Of a DNA stretch of 7,270 bases, positions 1-6,843 are shown piece after piece (position 1 is the first letter of the stretch; the number at the start of each line of letters is the position of its first letter). The position numbers were made by a program, and so were the translations under genes. The stretch comes from Alphaproteobacteria bacterium (GTDB lineage Bacteria; Pseudomonadota; Alphaproteobacteria; Bin95): NCBI GenBank assembly GCA_022822125.1, contig JAJECF010000098.1, positions 1-7,270 of the forward strand, in the 5' to 3' direction. The notes beneath the pieces are model-generated. The model was not told the origin of the DNA, made no database searches, and was given only the letters and a program-made list of their open reading frames with translations.

Positions 1-88
1 CCGGAGCGGAGCGGAGAGCCGGGGCCCATCTCCCGCCGTTGCGGCATGCAGGACGGTCCGGAGATGGGCCCCGGATCAAGTCCGGGGC
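1..88. repeat. Composite palindromic intergenic repeat, truncated at the left edge
   Basis: Three nested dyads are visible. Arms at 19-33 (CCGGGGCCCATCTCC) and 60-74 are perfect 15-bp reverse complements around a 26-nt centre. A second hairpin at 68-88 has 8-bp arms (GCCCCGGA / TCCGGGGC) around TCAAG. A third, CCGG-purine-rich-CCGG at about 1-22, is cut by the window edge. The CCCCGGATCAAGTCCGGGG core is, from memory, typical of dispersed palindromic elements between alphaproteobacterial genes. It starts 53 nt beyond the stop of the phosphoesterase gene, so it may protect or terminate that transcript. No T-run follows the stem in the transcription direction, so an intrinsic terminator is not claimed. 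Bases 89-140 show nothing further. Confidence 0.72.
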
Positions 89-140
89 GACGATGTGAGG
101 CTTGACGCGCTTTATGAGTCCATAGTCGAGGCCGCTGGTA

Positions 141-716
141 TCAGATGGTGAAGTCGGTGATCTCGACCGCCTCGCTTTCGGTGTCGAGCACGGCGAAACT
201 GAGGCGCCGGCCGTTGGCGTGGTCGCGGGCGTCTCCCGCCGAGCCCGGATTGACGACCAGCACCTCGCCGACGCGCCGGGCGACCTGCACATGCGTGTGG
301 CCGTAGAGCACGAAACGCGCCTCCGCTTCGCCGAAACGGCGGAATTCCCGGCTGTGCGGATAGACATAGGCGCCATAGGGCTCCCAGGCGGTGGAATGGA
401 CCATCAACAGCGTCTTGCCGCCATAGTCGAGCCGCCGCGTGCGCGGCTGCCTGCCGAGCCACGCCATGAGGCCCGGATCGATCCCGTCCGCCTGCCGGGC
501 GCGCACGCCGCCGGGGCCGAAAAACACCTCCTCATGGTTGCCGAGAATCGTCTTCGCGCCCCGGTCGCGCAGGAAGGCGACGACGTCGTTGGAGAACCGG
601 TATTCGTAGATGGAATCGCCGAGGCAGAGCAGGTCGTCCACCGGGCCCATCAGCCGGGCGGCCGTTTCGAGGCCGGCGATATTGCAGTGCAGGTCCGAGA
701 CGATGCCGAGCCTCAC
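141..716 (-). CDS. Calcineurin-like metallophosphoesterase, YfcE/MJ0936-type
   Basis: A 191-residue cytosolic phosphoesterase predicted to hold a dinuclear metal site and hydrolyse a phosphomono- or phosphodiester; its substrate cannot be told. All metallophosphoesterase blocks are present in order: SDLH (Asp8, His10), GD (Asp34), GNHE (Asn60, His61), the VH pair (His107) and GHTH (His140, His142), followed by NPGS at 156-159. Length fits the compact single-domain YfcE group, and there is no signal peptide or membrane segment. The start is GTG: its codon shares bases with the TGA stop of the upstream TRAP-type gene (GTGA, 4-bp overlap), so translation is probably coupled. It is the last gene of the fdhA-dctP-phosphoesterase operon, and a palindromic repeat lies downstream. 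The family call is firm; any role in formate metabolism is unknown. Confidence 0.9.
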   Translation of the reverse strand: MRLGIVSDLHCNIAGLETAARLMGPVDDLLCLGDSIYEYRFSNDVVAFLRDRGAKTILGNHEEVFFGPGGVRARQADGIDPGLMAWLGRQPRTRRLDYGGKTLLMVHSTAWEPYGAYVYPHSREFRRFGEAEARFVLYGHTHVQVARRVGEVLVVNPGSAGDARDHANGRRLSFAVLDTESEAVEITDFTI

Positions 717-1837
717 GGCCGGTCCGGCCCCAGGCCGTATGTTGCCGGGTCGAGCCGGTCGAAGATCTCGCGGCCCAGGATTTCGGCAACCGGCCCGACC
801 GACAACTCCGCCCCTGCGAACAGGTTGTTGTATTTGTCGTGCAGCCGGCGGAAAACGGCCGCGAGCGCGGCCGCTCCTTCGCCTTCGGAGCGCAGTTCCA
901 CCGTTCCCTCCCCCGCTTCGAACCCGGCCGCCTTGCGCGCCAGGGCCGGATGAGCGCGGCTGAAGGCGATGCCGGCTTCCTCCATCGCCCGGCGCGCCTG
1001 TTCATCGGCGGCCCGGTAGGCCAACGCGGCGGCTGCAAGTCCCACCGGAGCGGCATCCAGCAAGGTCGCCCGTTCCTCCGGCATCAGGGCTCGCCAGAAG
1101 CCGAGACTCGCGGTGAACGGGCTGGCCACACGGTGTACGCCCAGATGCATGGCCGTGACCGTTCGCGCCTGCTGCGCCAGGGCAGGCTCGGCAAGCAGCG
1201 CGACCGGGCCGAGCACGGCATCGATGTCTCCCGCCTTCAGCGCCTGCGCCAGGCTGCCCCCCACCGCCTCCGGCTGGCCGTCCAGATGCTGCAGCAGCTT
1301 GTCCCAGGGCGGTCCCGGGCTGGCGATGCGCGCGCCTTTCAGCGTGTCGGCCCGCGCCAGCGGCCTCGGGGAGAGCAGATGAAAGGGACCGGCCGCATGG
1401 CTGCCGAGAAAGACGATCCCGCGTTCCGCCAGGGACTTCAGACATGCCGGGCAATGCAGCATGACGAACTCGGACATGGCGGCGGCGCCGGCCAGCGGGT
1501 CGGGCCCGGCGAGCGCCAGGCGGCCGAGCGTCACCCTGTGCGGCAGGCCGGCCGGATGGGCCGCGAGCGTCGCATAGCCCATCTGAGCGTCGCCATGCGC
1601 CAGGCCGGCCACCATGCGCTCCCGGCCGAGAAGCGAGCCGTCCACGAACAACCGGAATACCAACCGTTTGTCCCGCTCCGCCGCCTCGACGAACCGGCCC
1701 CAACCCGAGGCTGCGACGGGATGCGCCGCCGGCAGCGGCAGATTGACGGAAACGATGCGTTGGCCCGCCGCCGGACCCGGACTCAAGGTTGCGGCCAGCA
1801 GCAGGCAGCCGGCGAGAACGGCGCCGGCCCGTTTCAC
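713..1837 (-). CDS. Periplasmic TRAP-type (DctP-like) solute-binding protein without membrane partners
   Basis: A 374-residue exported protein of the DctP family, which binds small, usually carboxylate, ligands in the periplasm and hands them to a DctQM membrane carrier. Residues 1-26 form a Sec signal peptide (MKR, hydrophobic core, cleavage near AAG-Q). Family features follow: a GSLLGRERMVAGLAHGD-like segment at 67-83, the FLGSHAAGPFHLLSPRPL region at 143-160, and LKGARIASPG at 166-175. The last corresponds to the usual DLKGLKIRxPG, whose arginine contacts the ligand carboxylate; here that place appears to be Ala172. An HCPAC motif (128-132) could form a disulfide or bind metal. The GTG start overlaps the fdhA stop by 4 bp (GTGA), and its own TGA overlaps the next gene the same way. 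No dctQ or dctM gene is in the window. Ligand unknown; a sensory or accessory role is possible. Confidence 0.82.
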   Translation of the reverse strand: MKRAGAVLAGCLLLAATLSPGPAAGQRIVSVNLPLPAAHPVAASGWGRFVEAAERDKRLVFRLFVDGSLLGRERMVAGLAHGDAQMGYATLAAHPAGLPHRVTLGRLALAGPDPLAGAAAMSEFVMLHCPACLKSLAERGIVFLGSHAAGPFHLLSPRPLARADTLKGARIASPGPPWDKLLQHLDGQPEAVGGSLAQALKAGDIDAVLGPVALLAEPALAQQARTVTAMHLGVHRVASPFTASLGFWRALMPEERATLLDAAPVGLAAAALAYRAADEQARRAMEEAGIAFSRAHPALARKAAGFEAGEGTVELRSEGEGAAALAAVFRRLHDKYNNLFAGAELSVGPVAEILGREIFDRLDPATYGLGPDRP

Positions 1838-4602
1838 AGGCGCTCCGCCGCTGTCCCTTCCCCGGCCGGCACAATCCGGGCGGCGCAGAACTTGAACTCC
1901 GGAATCTTCCCCCAGGGGTCGAGCTGCGGATTGGTGAGCTCGTTCGCCGCCGCCTCGACATAGGCGAAGGGCGCAAAGACAAGGCCCGCCGGCACCGCCC
2001 CGTCCATGCGCGCGGTGAGTTCGATGGCGCCGCGCCGGGTCTCGACGCGCACGCGGTCGCCCGGCGCAAGCCCGAGAGCGCGCAGGTCCGCCGGCGCGAG
2101 GCTCGCCGTCGCTTCCGGCTCGAGAGCGTCAAGCATGCTCGCGCGCCGCGTCATGGCGCCGGTATGCCAGTGCTCCAATTGCCTTCCGGTCGTCAGCACC
2201 ATCGGGAAATCCGCATCCGGCTCCTCGGCCGGCGGCATGATGTCGGCCGGCACAAAACGCCCCCGGCCGTCTCCGGTCGGGAATCGGTCCGCGAACACGA
2301 CCGCATGGCCCGGATGGTCCGGCCCGTCGGACGGATAGGTGACGGCGCTCTCCGCCTCCAGGCGCTCCCAGTCGATATGGTCCAGCGACGGCATCAGCCC
2401 CGCCATTTCGCCGTAGATGTCGCGCGGATGGTCGTAGCGCCAGTCAAGGCCCATGCGCCTGGCGATGTCCTGGATAATCCGCCAGTCCTCTCGCGCCTCG
2501 CCGGGCGGCTCGAACGCCTTGCGCCCGCGCTGCACCTGGCGGTTGGTGTTGGTGACGGTGCCGTCCTTTTCCGGCCATGCCGAGGCCGGCAGCACGACAT
2601 CGGCGAACATCGCCGTTTCGGTCAGGAACAGGTCCTGCACCACGAGGTGGTCGAGCCTTGCCAGCGCCTCCCGGGCATGGCTCGCGTCCGGGTCCGACAT
2701 CGCCGGATTTTCGCCCATGATGTACATTGCGCGCACATCGCCCTTGTGGATCGCATCGACGATCTCGACGACCGTGAGGCCGGGCTCCGGATCGAGCGCG
2801 ACGCCCCAGGCGTCCTCAAAGCGGGCCTGCGCCTCCGGCTCGGCCACCCGCCGGTAGTCCGGATACATCATCGGGATGAGGCCGGCGTCGGAGGCGCCTT
2901 GGACATTGTTCTGCCCGCGCAGCGGGTGCAGCCCCGCCCCGGACCGGCCGACATGGCCGCACATCAGCGCCAGCGCGATCAGGCAGCGGGCATTGTCCGT
3001 GCCGTGGACATGCTGCGAGACGCCCATGCCCCAGAAGATCATCGCGCGCCCGGCCCGGGCATAGACGCGCGCGACCTCTTTCAGCATGTCGGCGTCGATG
3101 CCGCAGAGCGGAGCCATCCTTTCCGGCGGGAAGGCGGCGAGATGGTCCTTGAGCGCCTCGAAATCGGCCGTGTGCGCCGCCACATACTGCCGGTCGTAAA
3201 GCTCCTCGGCGACGATGGTGTGCATGATCGCGTTCAGCATCGCCACATCGCGGCCGGGGCGGAATTGCAGCATGTGGGTCGCATGGCGCTTCAGCGCCTG
3301 GCCGCGCGGGTCCATGACGATCAGCGCCGCGCCGCGTTTCGCCGCCTGCTTGAAATAGGTGGCGGCGACGGGATGGTTCTCCGTCGGATTGGCGCCGATC
3401 ACGATCAGCGCATCGGCGTTCCGGGCCTCGTTGAAGGTGGCGGTGACGGCGCCGGAGCCTATGCCTTCGAGCAGCGCCGCCACCGAGGAGGCGTGGCAGA
3501 GCCGCGTGCAGTGGTCCACATTGTTGGAGCCGAAGCCGGTGCGCACCAGCTTCTGGAAGAGATAGGCCTCCTCGTTGGAGCCCTTGGCGGAGCCGAAACC
3601 GGCGAGCGCCCGGCGTCCATGCGCCTCTTTCGCGGCCACAAGGCCCGCGGCGGCCCTCTCCAGCGCTTCCTCCCAGCTCGCTTCGCGGAAATGGGTCAGC
3701 GGGCGGGCGGGGTCCACATTCATGCCCTTGGCTGCGCCCTCGCGGCGGATCAGAGGGCGCGTCAGCCGCTCCGGGTGGGAAATGTAGTCGAAGCCGAACC
3801 GGCCCTTGACGCAGAGCCTCTGCTCGTTTGCCGGGCCGTCTCGGCCCTCGACCGAAATCAGCCGGTCCCCGCTTATCGAGTAGGTGATCTGGCAGCCGAC
3901 GCCGCAATAGGGGCAGATGCTGTCCACCCGCCGGTCCGGCGGCGGCTTGCCGAGCGCCGTCTTCGGCATCAGCGCGCCCGTGGGACAGGCCTGCACGCAC
4001 TCCCCGCAGGCCACGCAGGTCGAACCGCCCATAGGATCGTCGAAATCGAAAACGATCTTCGCGTCGGAGCCGCGCCCGGCCATGCCGATGACATCGTTGA
4101 CCTGCACTTCCCGGCAGGCGCGCACGCAGAGATTGCAAGGGATGCAGGCGTCGAGATTGACCGCCATGGCCGGATGGCTCGCATCTTCCGATGGCGCCTC
4201 GCGGCCGGGCAGCCGCCCGGCTTCGAGGCCCGCATCGGCGATCCAGTGCCCGAGGCGAGAGGCCGGGTCATGGACCTCCGCCGGCTGGTCCGCCAGCAGC
4301 AGTTCCAGCACCATGCGCCGGGCGCGTTCCGGCCGGTCGCCGGCGCTGTTCACGGCCATGCCCGGCTCGGGACGGCGCAGGCAGGACGGCGCAAGCGCCC
4401 GCTCGCCCTCGATCTCGACCATGCAGGCGCGGCAATTGCCGTCGGCGCGGTAGCCGGGCTCGGGCGCGTAGCAGAGATGCGGTAGCACCGTGCCGAGGCG
4501 CGCGGCCGCCTGCCAGATGGTTTCTCCCGGCAGCGCCGTCACCTCGCGGCCGTCCAGCGTGAAGGGGGTTTGCTCGGCGATCATGTCGGGCTTTTCGGTC
4601 AT
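1834..4602 (-). CDS. fdhA: Formate dehydrogenase alpha subunit (Mo-bisMGD, Cys type, NuoG-like N-terminus)
   Basis: A 922-residue cytoplasmic molybdopterin oxidoreductase predicted to oxidise formate to CO2. The N-terminus has a [2Fe-2S] ferredoxin domain (Cys44, Cys57, Cys60, Cys74) and two [4Fe-4S] motifs, CIPCNLCVRAC (153-163) and CVACGECVQAC (196-206). The catalytic part binds another [4Fe-4S] (Cys230, Cys233, Cys237, Cys264, with Lys266) and carries the formate dehydrogenase active-site pair Cys369-His370 in CTRLCHASSV; it is Cys, not selenocysteine. GANPTENHP (403-411) and TGRQLEHWHTGAMTRR (805-820) are bis-MGD-binding segments. The NuoG-like His-Cys3 cluster expected near 105-120 is missing. 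No beta/gamma (FdsB/FdsG-like) or fdhD gene is in the window, so its electron acceptor is unclear. ATG at 4602 is chosen because the domain starts just after it; an AAGGGAG lies 14 nt upstream, and GTG at 4617 is an alternative. Longer frames would run into the divergent Hsp20 gene. Confidence 0.93.
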   Translation of the reverse strand: MTEKPDMIAEQTPFTLDGREVTALPGETIWQAAARLGTVLPHLCYAPEPGYRADGNCRACMVEIEGERALAPSCLRRPEPGMAVNSAGDRPERARRMVLELLLADQPAEVHDPASRLGHWIADAGLEAGRLPGREAPSEDASHPAMAVNLDACIPCNLCVRACREVQVNDVIGMAGRGSDAKIVFDFDDPMGGSTCVACGECVQACPTGALMPKTALGKPPPDRRVDSICPYCGVGCQITYSISGDRLISVEGRDGPANEQRLCVKGRFGFDYISHPERLTRPLIRREGAAKGMNVDPARPLTHFREASWEEALERAAAGLVAAKEAHGRRALAGFGSAKGSNEEAYLFQKLVRTGFGSNNVDHCTRLCHASSVAALLEGIGSGAVTATFNEARNADALIVIGANPTENHPVAATYFKQAAKRGAALIVMDPRGQALKRHATHMLQFRPGRDVAMLNAIMHTIVAEELYDRQYVAAHTADFEALKDHLAAFPPERMAPLCGIDADMLKEVARVYARAGRAMIFWGMGVSQHVHGTDNARCLIALALMCGHVGRSGAGLHPLRGQNNVQGASDAGLIPMMYPDYRRVAEPEAQARFEDAWGVALDPEPGLTVVEIVDAIHKGDVRAMYIMGENPAMSDPDASHAREALARLDHLVVQDLFLTETAMFADVVLPASAWPEKDGTVTNTNRQVQRGRKAFEPPGEAREDWRIIQDIARRMGLDWRYDHPRDIYGEMAGLMPSLDHIDWERLEAESAVTYPSDGPDHPGHAVVFADRFPTGDGRGRFVPADIMPPAEEPDADFPMVLTTGRQLEHWHTGAMTRRASMLDALEPEATASLAPADLRALGLAPGDRVRVETRRGAIELTARMDGAVPAGLVFAPFAYVEAAANELTNPQLDPWGKIPEFKFCAARIVPAGEGTAAERL

Positions 4603-4610
4603 GGGCGGCG

Positions 4611-4638
4611 CTTGCACTCCCTTCCCCGCCTCCCATAT
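4611..4638 (+). promoter_or_regulatory. Candidate heat-shock sigma (RpoH/sigma-32) promoter for the Hsp20 gene
   Basis: CTTG at 4611-4614 and CCCATAT at 4632-4638 are separated by 17 nt. This resembles the alphaproteobacterial RpoH pattern CTTG-N17/18-CYTATNT, with one mismatch in the -10 (C for T). Transcription would begin near 4645 and give a leader of about 70 nt that matches the extent of the ROSE-like structure. The -35 lies only 8 bp from the fdhA start codon, so activity here may interfere with the divergent fdhA promoter. Found by eye; no start site is mapped. Confidence 0.6.
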
Positions 4639-4644
4639 ACCAAT

Positions 4645-4717
4645 GCCGCCGGACGCCGCAATGCTTGGGTCCGGCAGACGCGCGTCTCGCTTGGTATTGA
4701 GGAGAAGCCGCGCCATG
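4645..4717 (+). promoter_or_regulatory. ROSE-type RNA thermometer in the Hsp20 leader
   Basis: The leader folds into two blocks. A 5' hairpin pairs GCCGGAC (4648-4654) with GTCCGGC (4669-4675). The 3' hairpin masks the ribosome site: UCUC (4685-4688) pairs with GAGA (4702-4705), G4689 is bulged, and CUU (4690-4692) pairs with GAG (4699-4701, ending in a U-G pair), closing a 6-nt loop. GCGCG (4680-4684) can extend the stem with CGCGC (4709-4713), up to the base before the AUG. The UCGCU at 4687-4691 opposite AGGA at 4700-4703 is the U(U/C)GCU signature of ROSE elements, including the bulged G. In that family, heat melts the hairpin and frees the Shine-Dalgarno of a small heat-shock mRNA. Pairing is read from sequence; melting is not tested. 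Confidence 0.82.
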
Positions 4718-5131
4718 TCGCGATTGCCGGTTTTCAACAGCCCGCTGCTGCTCGGGTTCGACCGCCTGGAGCAGATGCTCGATTCCGTTTCGAAGGCGTC
4801 GGCCGACGGCTACCCGCCCTACAATATCGAGCAGACGGGCGCCGACAGGCTGCGCATTTCACTGGCGGTAGCGGGCTTCGCGCGCGAGGACCTCGCGATC
4901 TCGGTCGAGGACCGGCAGTTGATCGTGCGCGGCCGCCAGGGCGAGGACGCCGAGGGGCGCGTCTTCCTCCATCGGGGCATCGCGGCGCGCCAGTTCCAGC
5001 GCCGGTTCGTGCTGGCCGAGGGCATCGAGGTGCAGAAGGCGCATACGGAAAACGGGCTTCTGCATATCGACCTCGTGCGGCCGGAGCCGGAGGTCCGCAG
5101 CCGCAGCATCGAGATCGACGCCGGCCCGTAG
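4715..5131 (+). CDS. Small heat-shock protein, Hsp20/IbpA family
   Basis: A 138-residue ATP-independent holdase chaperone that oligomerises and keeps heat-unfolded cytosolic proteins soluble for later refolding by DnaK/ClpB. A short N-terminal arm (1-35) precedes the alpha-crystallin domain (about 36-125), which contains the hallmark A-x3-N-G-L-L (Ala109 to Leu116) just before its last strand. The C-terminal I-x-I anchor is Ile132-Glu-Ile134. Length and the DRLEQMLD start resemble rhizobial class A sHSPs and E. coli IbpA. The start is ATG at 4715, preceded by GAGGAGA at 4699-4705; the open frame extends upstream but without family similarity and across the leader. Regulation is suggested by an RpoH-like promoter and the ROSE hairpin that covers this ribosome site. 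It diverges from fdhA and converges on betA, with 5 bp between stops. Confidence 0.95.
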   Translation: MSRLPVFNSPLLLGFDRLEQMLDSVSKASADGYPPYNIEQTGADRLRISLAVAGFAREDLAISVEDRQLIVRGRQGEDAEGRVFLHRGIAARQFQRRFVLAEGIEVQKAHTENGLLHIDLVRPEPEVRSRSIEIDAGP

Positions 5132-5136
5132 GCCCG

Positions 5137-6843
5137 TCAGCGCTGCGCCGTTTGCCAGTCGGGCGCGGTGTGGAAGGGGGCGTCCGAGGGCGGCAGGAGC
5201 GGCCGGCCGCGGATCATGTCCGCCGCCTTCTCCGCAATCATGATCGTCGGCGCGTTGAGATTGCCGGTCGTGATCGCCGGCATGACCGAGCTGTCCACGA
5301 CCCGCAGGCCGTCCATGCCGCGAACCCTAAGCTCCGGATCGACGACCGCCAGATCGTCCGCGCCCATCCGGCAGGTGCCGCAGGGATGATAGGCGCTCTG
5401 GACGGTCTCGCGCACGAAGGCGTCGATCTCCCCGTCGCTCTGCGCTTCCTCGCCCGGCGCAAGCTCCCGGCCGCGCCAGGGGTCGAAGGCCGGTTGGGCG
5501 AAGACTTCCCGCGTGAGGCGCACGCAGGCGCGCATCTCCGCCCAGTCGTCCACATGGCTCATATAGTTGAACTGCACGCGCGGCGGCCCCAGCGGGTCGG
5601 CCGAGGCGAGCCGGACCTCGCCGCGCGACTTCGAGCGCATCGGGCCGGCATGGGCCTGGTAGCCGTGGCAGCGGACCTGCTCGCTCATGTCGTATGAGGC
5701 CGCAAGCGGCAGGAAATGGTACTGGATGTCCGGCCAGCGCACGCCCGGCCGCGAGCGGACGAAGCCGCCGGCCTCGAAATGGTTGGTGGCGCCGAGGCCC
5801 GACCGGAACAGCATCCAGCGGGCGCCGATCAGCGCCCTTTGCAGGAGGCCTGTCGCGGAATAGAGCGTGACCGGGCGAATGCACTCCTGCTGGACGTAGA
5901 GCTCCAGATGGTCCTGGAGGTTGCGCCCGACGCCGGGCAGGTCGCAGGCGACCTCGATCCCGTGTTCGGCAAGATGCGCGGCCGGGCCGATGCCGGAGAG
6001 CATCAGAAGCTGCGGCGCGTTGATCGGACCGCCCGAAAGGATGACCTCGCGCCGCGCCCGGGCGGTCCGGACCGCCCCGCCCCGCCGGTATTCGATGCCT
6101 GCGGCGCGGCGCCCGTCCAGCAGGATGCGGGTTGCGAGCGCGCCGGTCTCCACGGCAAGGTTAGGCCTTCCGGCGGCAGGCCTGAGATAAGCGTTGGCGA
6201 CGCTCCAGCGCCGGCCCCGGTGGACGGTCATGTCCATGGGTCCGAAGCCTTCCTGCCGGTAGCCGTTCATGTCGGCCGTGCGCGCGTAGCCGGCCTGCCC
6301 GCCCGCCTCGATGAAGGCGGCGTAGAGCGGGTTCGCCATCCGCCCGCGCGAGGTGTTGAGCGGCCCCGATTCGCCGCGCCACTCGTCGCCGCCTTCGCTG
6401 AAGCTCTCCGCCCTGCGGAAATAGGGCAGCACCTCGCCATAGGACCAGCCGGACGCGCCGCCTTCCGCCCAGCCGTCGAAATCCAGCGGGTTGCCGCGCA
6501 CATAGGCCATGCCGTTGACGGAGGACGAGCCGCCGAGCACCCGGCCGCGCGGGCAGTGGAGGCGCCGCCCGCCCAGATGCGGCTCCGGCTCGGTCCAGTA
6601 ATGCCAGCCATAGCGCTTGTGGCCCATGGCGATGGCGAGCGCCGACGGCATCTGCAGGAAGATGCTGCGGTCGCTGCCGCCGGCCTCCAGCAGCAGCACC
6701 GTCGCCTTGCCGTCCTCGCTCAGCCGGTTGGCGAGCACGCACCCCGCCGACCCCGCGCCGACCACGACATAGTCGAAAATCCGGCTCTCGCTCATCGCTT
6801 CATCCAGCCGCTTCTTTCCTTGCGGCCCCGTCATGGTAGCCAT
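5137..6843 (-). CDS. betA: Choline dehydrogenase (GMC oxidoreductase, BetA type)
   Basis: A 568-residue FAD enzyme of the glucose-methanol-choline family, predicted to oxidise choline to betaine aldehyde and possibly on to glycine betaine, passing electrons to the respiratory chain at the inner membrane. It shows the FAD loop GAGSAG (29-34), the LLLEAGG segment (50-56), GMC signature 1 (RGRVLGGSSSVNGMAYVRG, 99-117), signature 2 (GGPINAPQLLMLSGIG, 271-286), and catalytic His486 (YHPCGT) with Asn530 (GNLNAPT). Recalled E. coli BetA blocks such as QEGFGPMD, GxGASNHFEAGGF, QYHFLP and FNYMSH match closely. ATG at 6843 has AAGGAGA 8 nt upstream; ATG at 6795 gives the shorter N-terminus usual in BetA, with only a weak GGAT site, so the start is uncertain. 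A 22-bp dyad covers the 6843 start. choX diverges upstream, which supports choline as substrate. Confidence 0.92.
   Translation of the reverse strand: MATMTGPQGKKRLDEAMSESRIFDYVVVGAGSAGCVLANRLSEDGKATVLLLEAGGSDRSIFLQMPSALAIAMGHKRYGWHYWTEPEPHLGGRRLHCPRGRVLGGSSSVNGMAYVRGNPLDFDGWAEGGASGWSYGEVLPYFRRAESFSEGGDEWRGESGPLNTSRGRMANPLYAAFIEAGGQAGYARTADMNGYRQEGFGPMDMTVHRGRRWSVANAYLRPAAGRPNLAVETGALATRILLDGRRAAGIEYRRGGAVRTARARREVILSGGPINAPQLLMLSGIGPAAHLAEHGIEVACDLPGVGRNLQDHLELYVQQECIRPVTLYSATGLLQRALIGARWMLFRSGLGATNHFEAGGFVRSRPGVRWPDIQYHFLPLAASYDMSEQVRCHGYQAHAGPMRSKSRGEVRLASADPLGPPRVQFNYMSHVDDWAEMRACVRLTREVFAQPAFDPWRGRELAPGEEAQSDGEIDAFVRETVQSAYHPCGTCRMGADDLAVVDPELRVRGMDGLRVVDSSVMPAITTGNLNAPTIMIAEKAADMIRGRPLLPPSDAPFHTAPDWQTAQR

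Noticed and set aside
68..88. Intrinsic terminator for the fdhA operon
   Set aside because: The GC-rich stem is there, but no T-run follows it on the minus strand, so it is described as a repeat only.
1805..1837. Lipobox LAGC (residues 8-11) in the TRAP-type binding protein
   Set aside because: Only seven residues precede it, too few for a lipoprotein h-region, and the hydrophobic core continues well past the Cys; an ordinary signal peptide with cleavage near residue 25 fits better.
839..1963. A 374-codon plus-strand frame opposite the TRAP-type gene
   Set aside because: Its translation has shadow-frame composition and no motifs, while the minus strand carries a signal peptide and DctP-family segments with coupled overlaps.
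3494..3499. Selenocysteine at the formate dehydrogenase active site
   Set aside because: The codon before the active-site His is an ordinary Cys codon (residues Cys369-His370), so no UGA recoding is involved.
1789..4485. An 898-codon plus-strand open frame opposite the formate dehydrogenase gene
   Set aside because: It is antisense to fdhA, whose cofactor and active-site motifs are complete. Its translation is rich in Arg, His, Ala and Gly with no recognisable domain, as expected for a shadow frame in GC-rich DNA.
4490..4714. Upstream in-frame extension of the Hsp20 frame to an ATG at 4490
   Set aside because: The 75 extra residues have no sHSP similarity, cross fdhA coding sequence and the ROSE leader, and the ATG at 4715 has a strong GAGGAGA site.
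4570..5697. A 375-codon plus-strand frame across the Hsp20 and betA regions
   Set aside because: It is out of frame with Hsp20 and antisense to betA, and its Arg/Pro/Gly-rich translation shows no domain.
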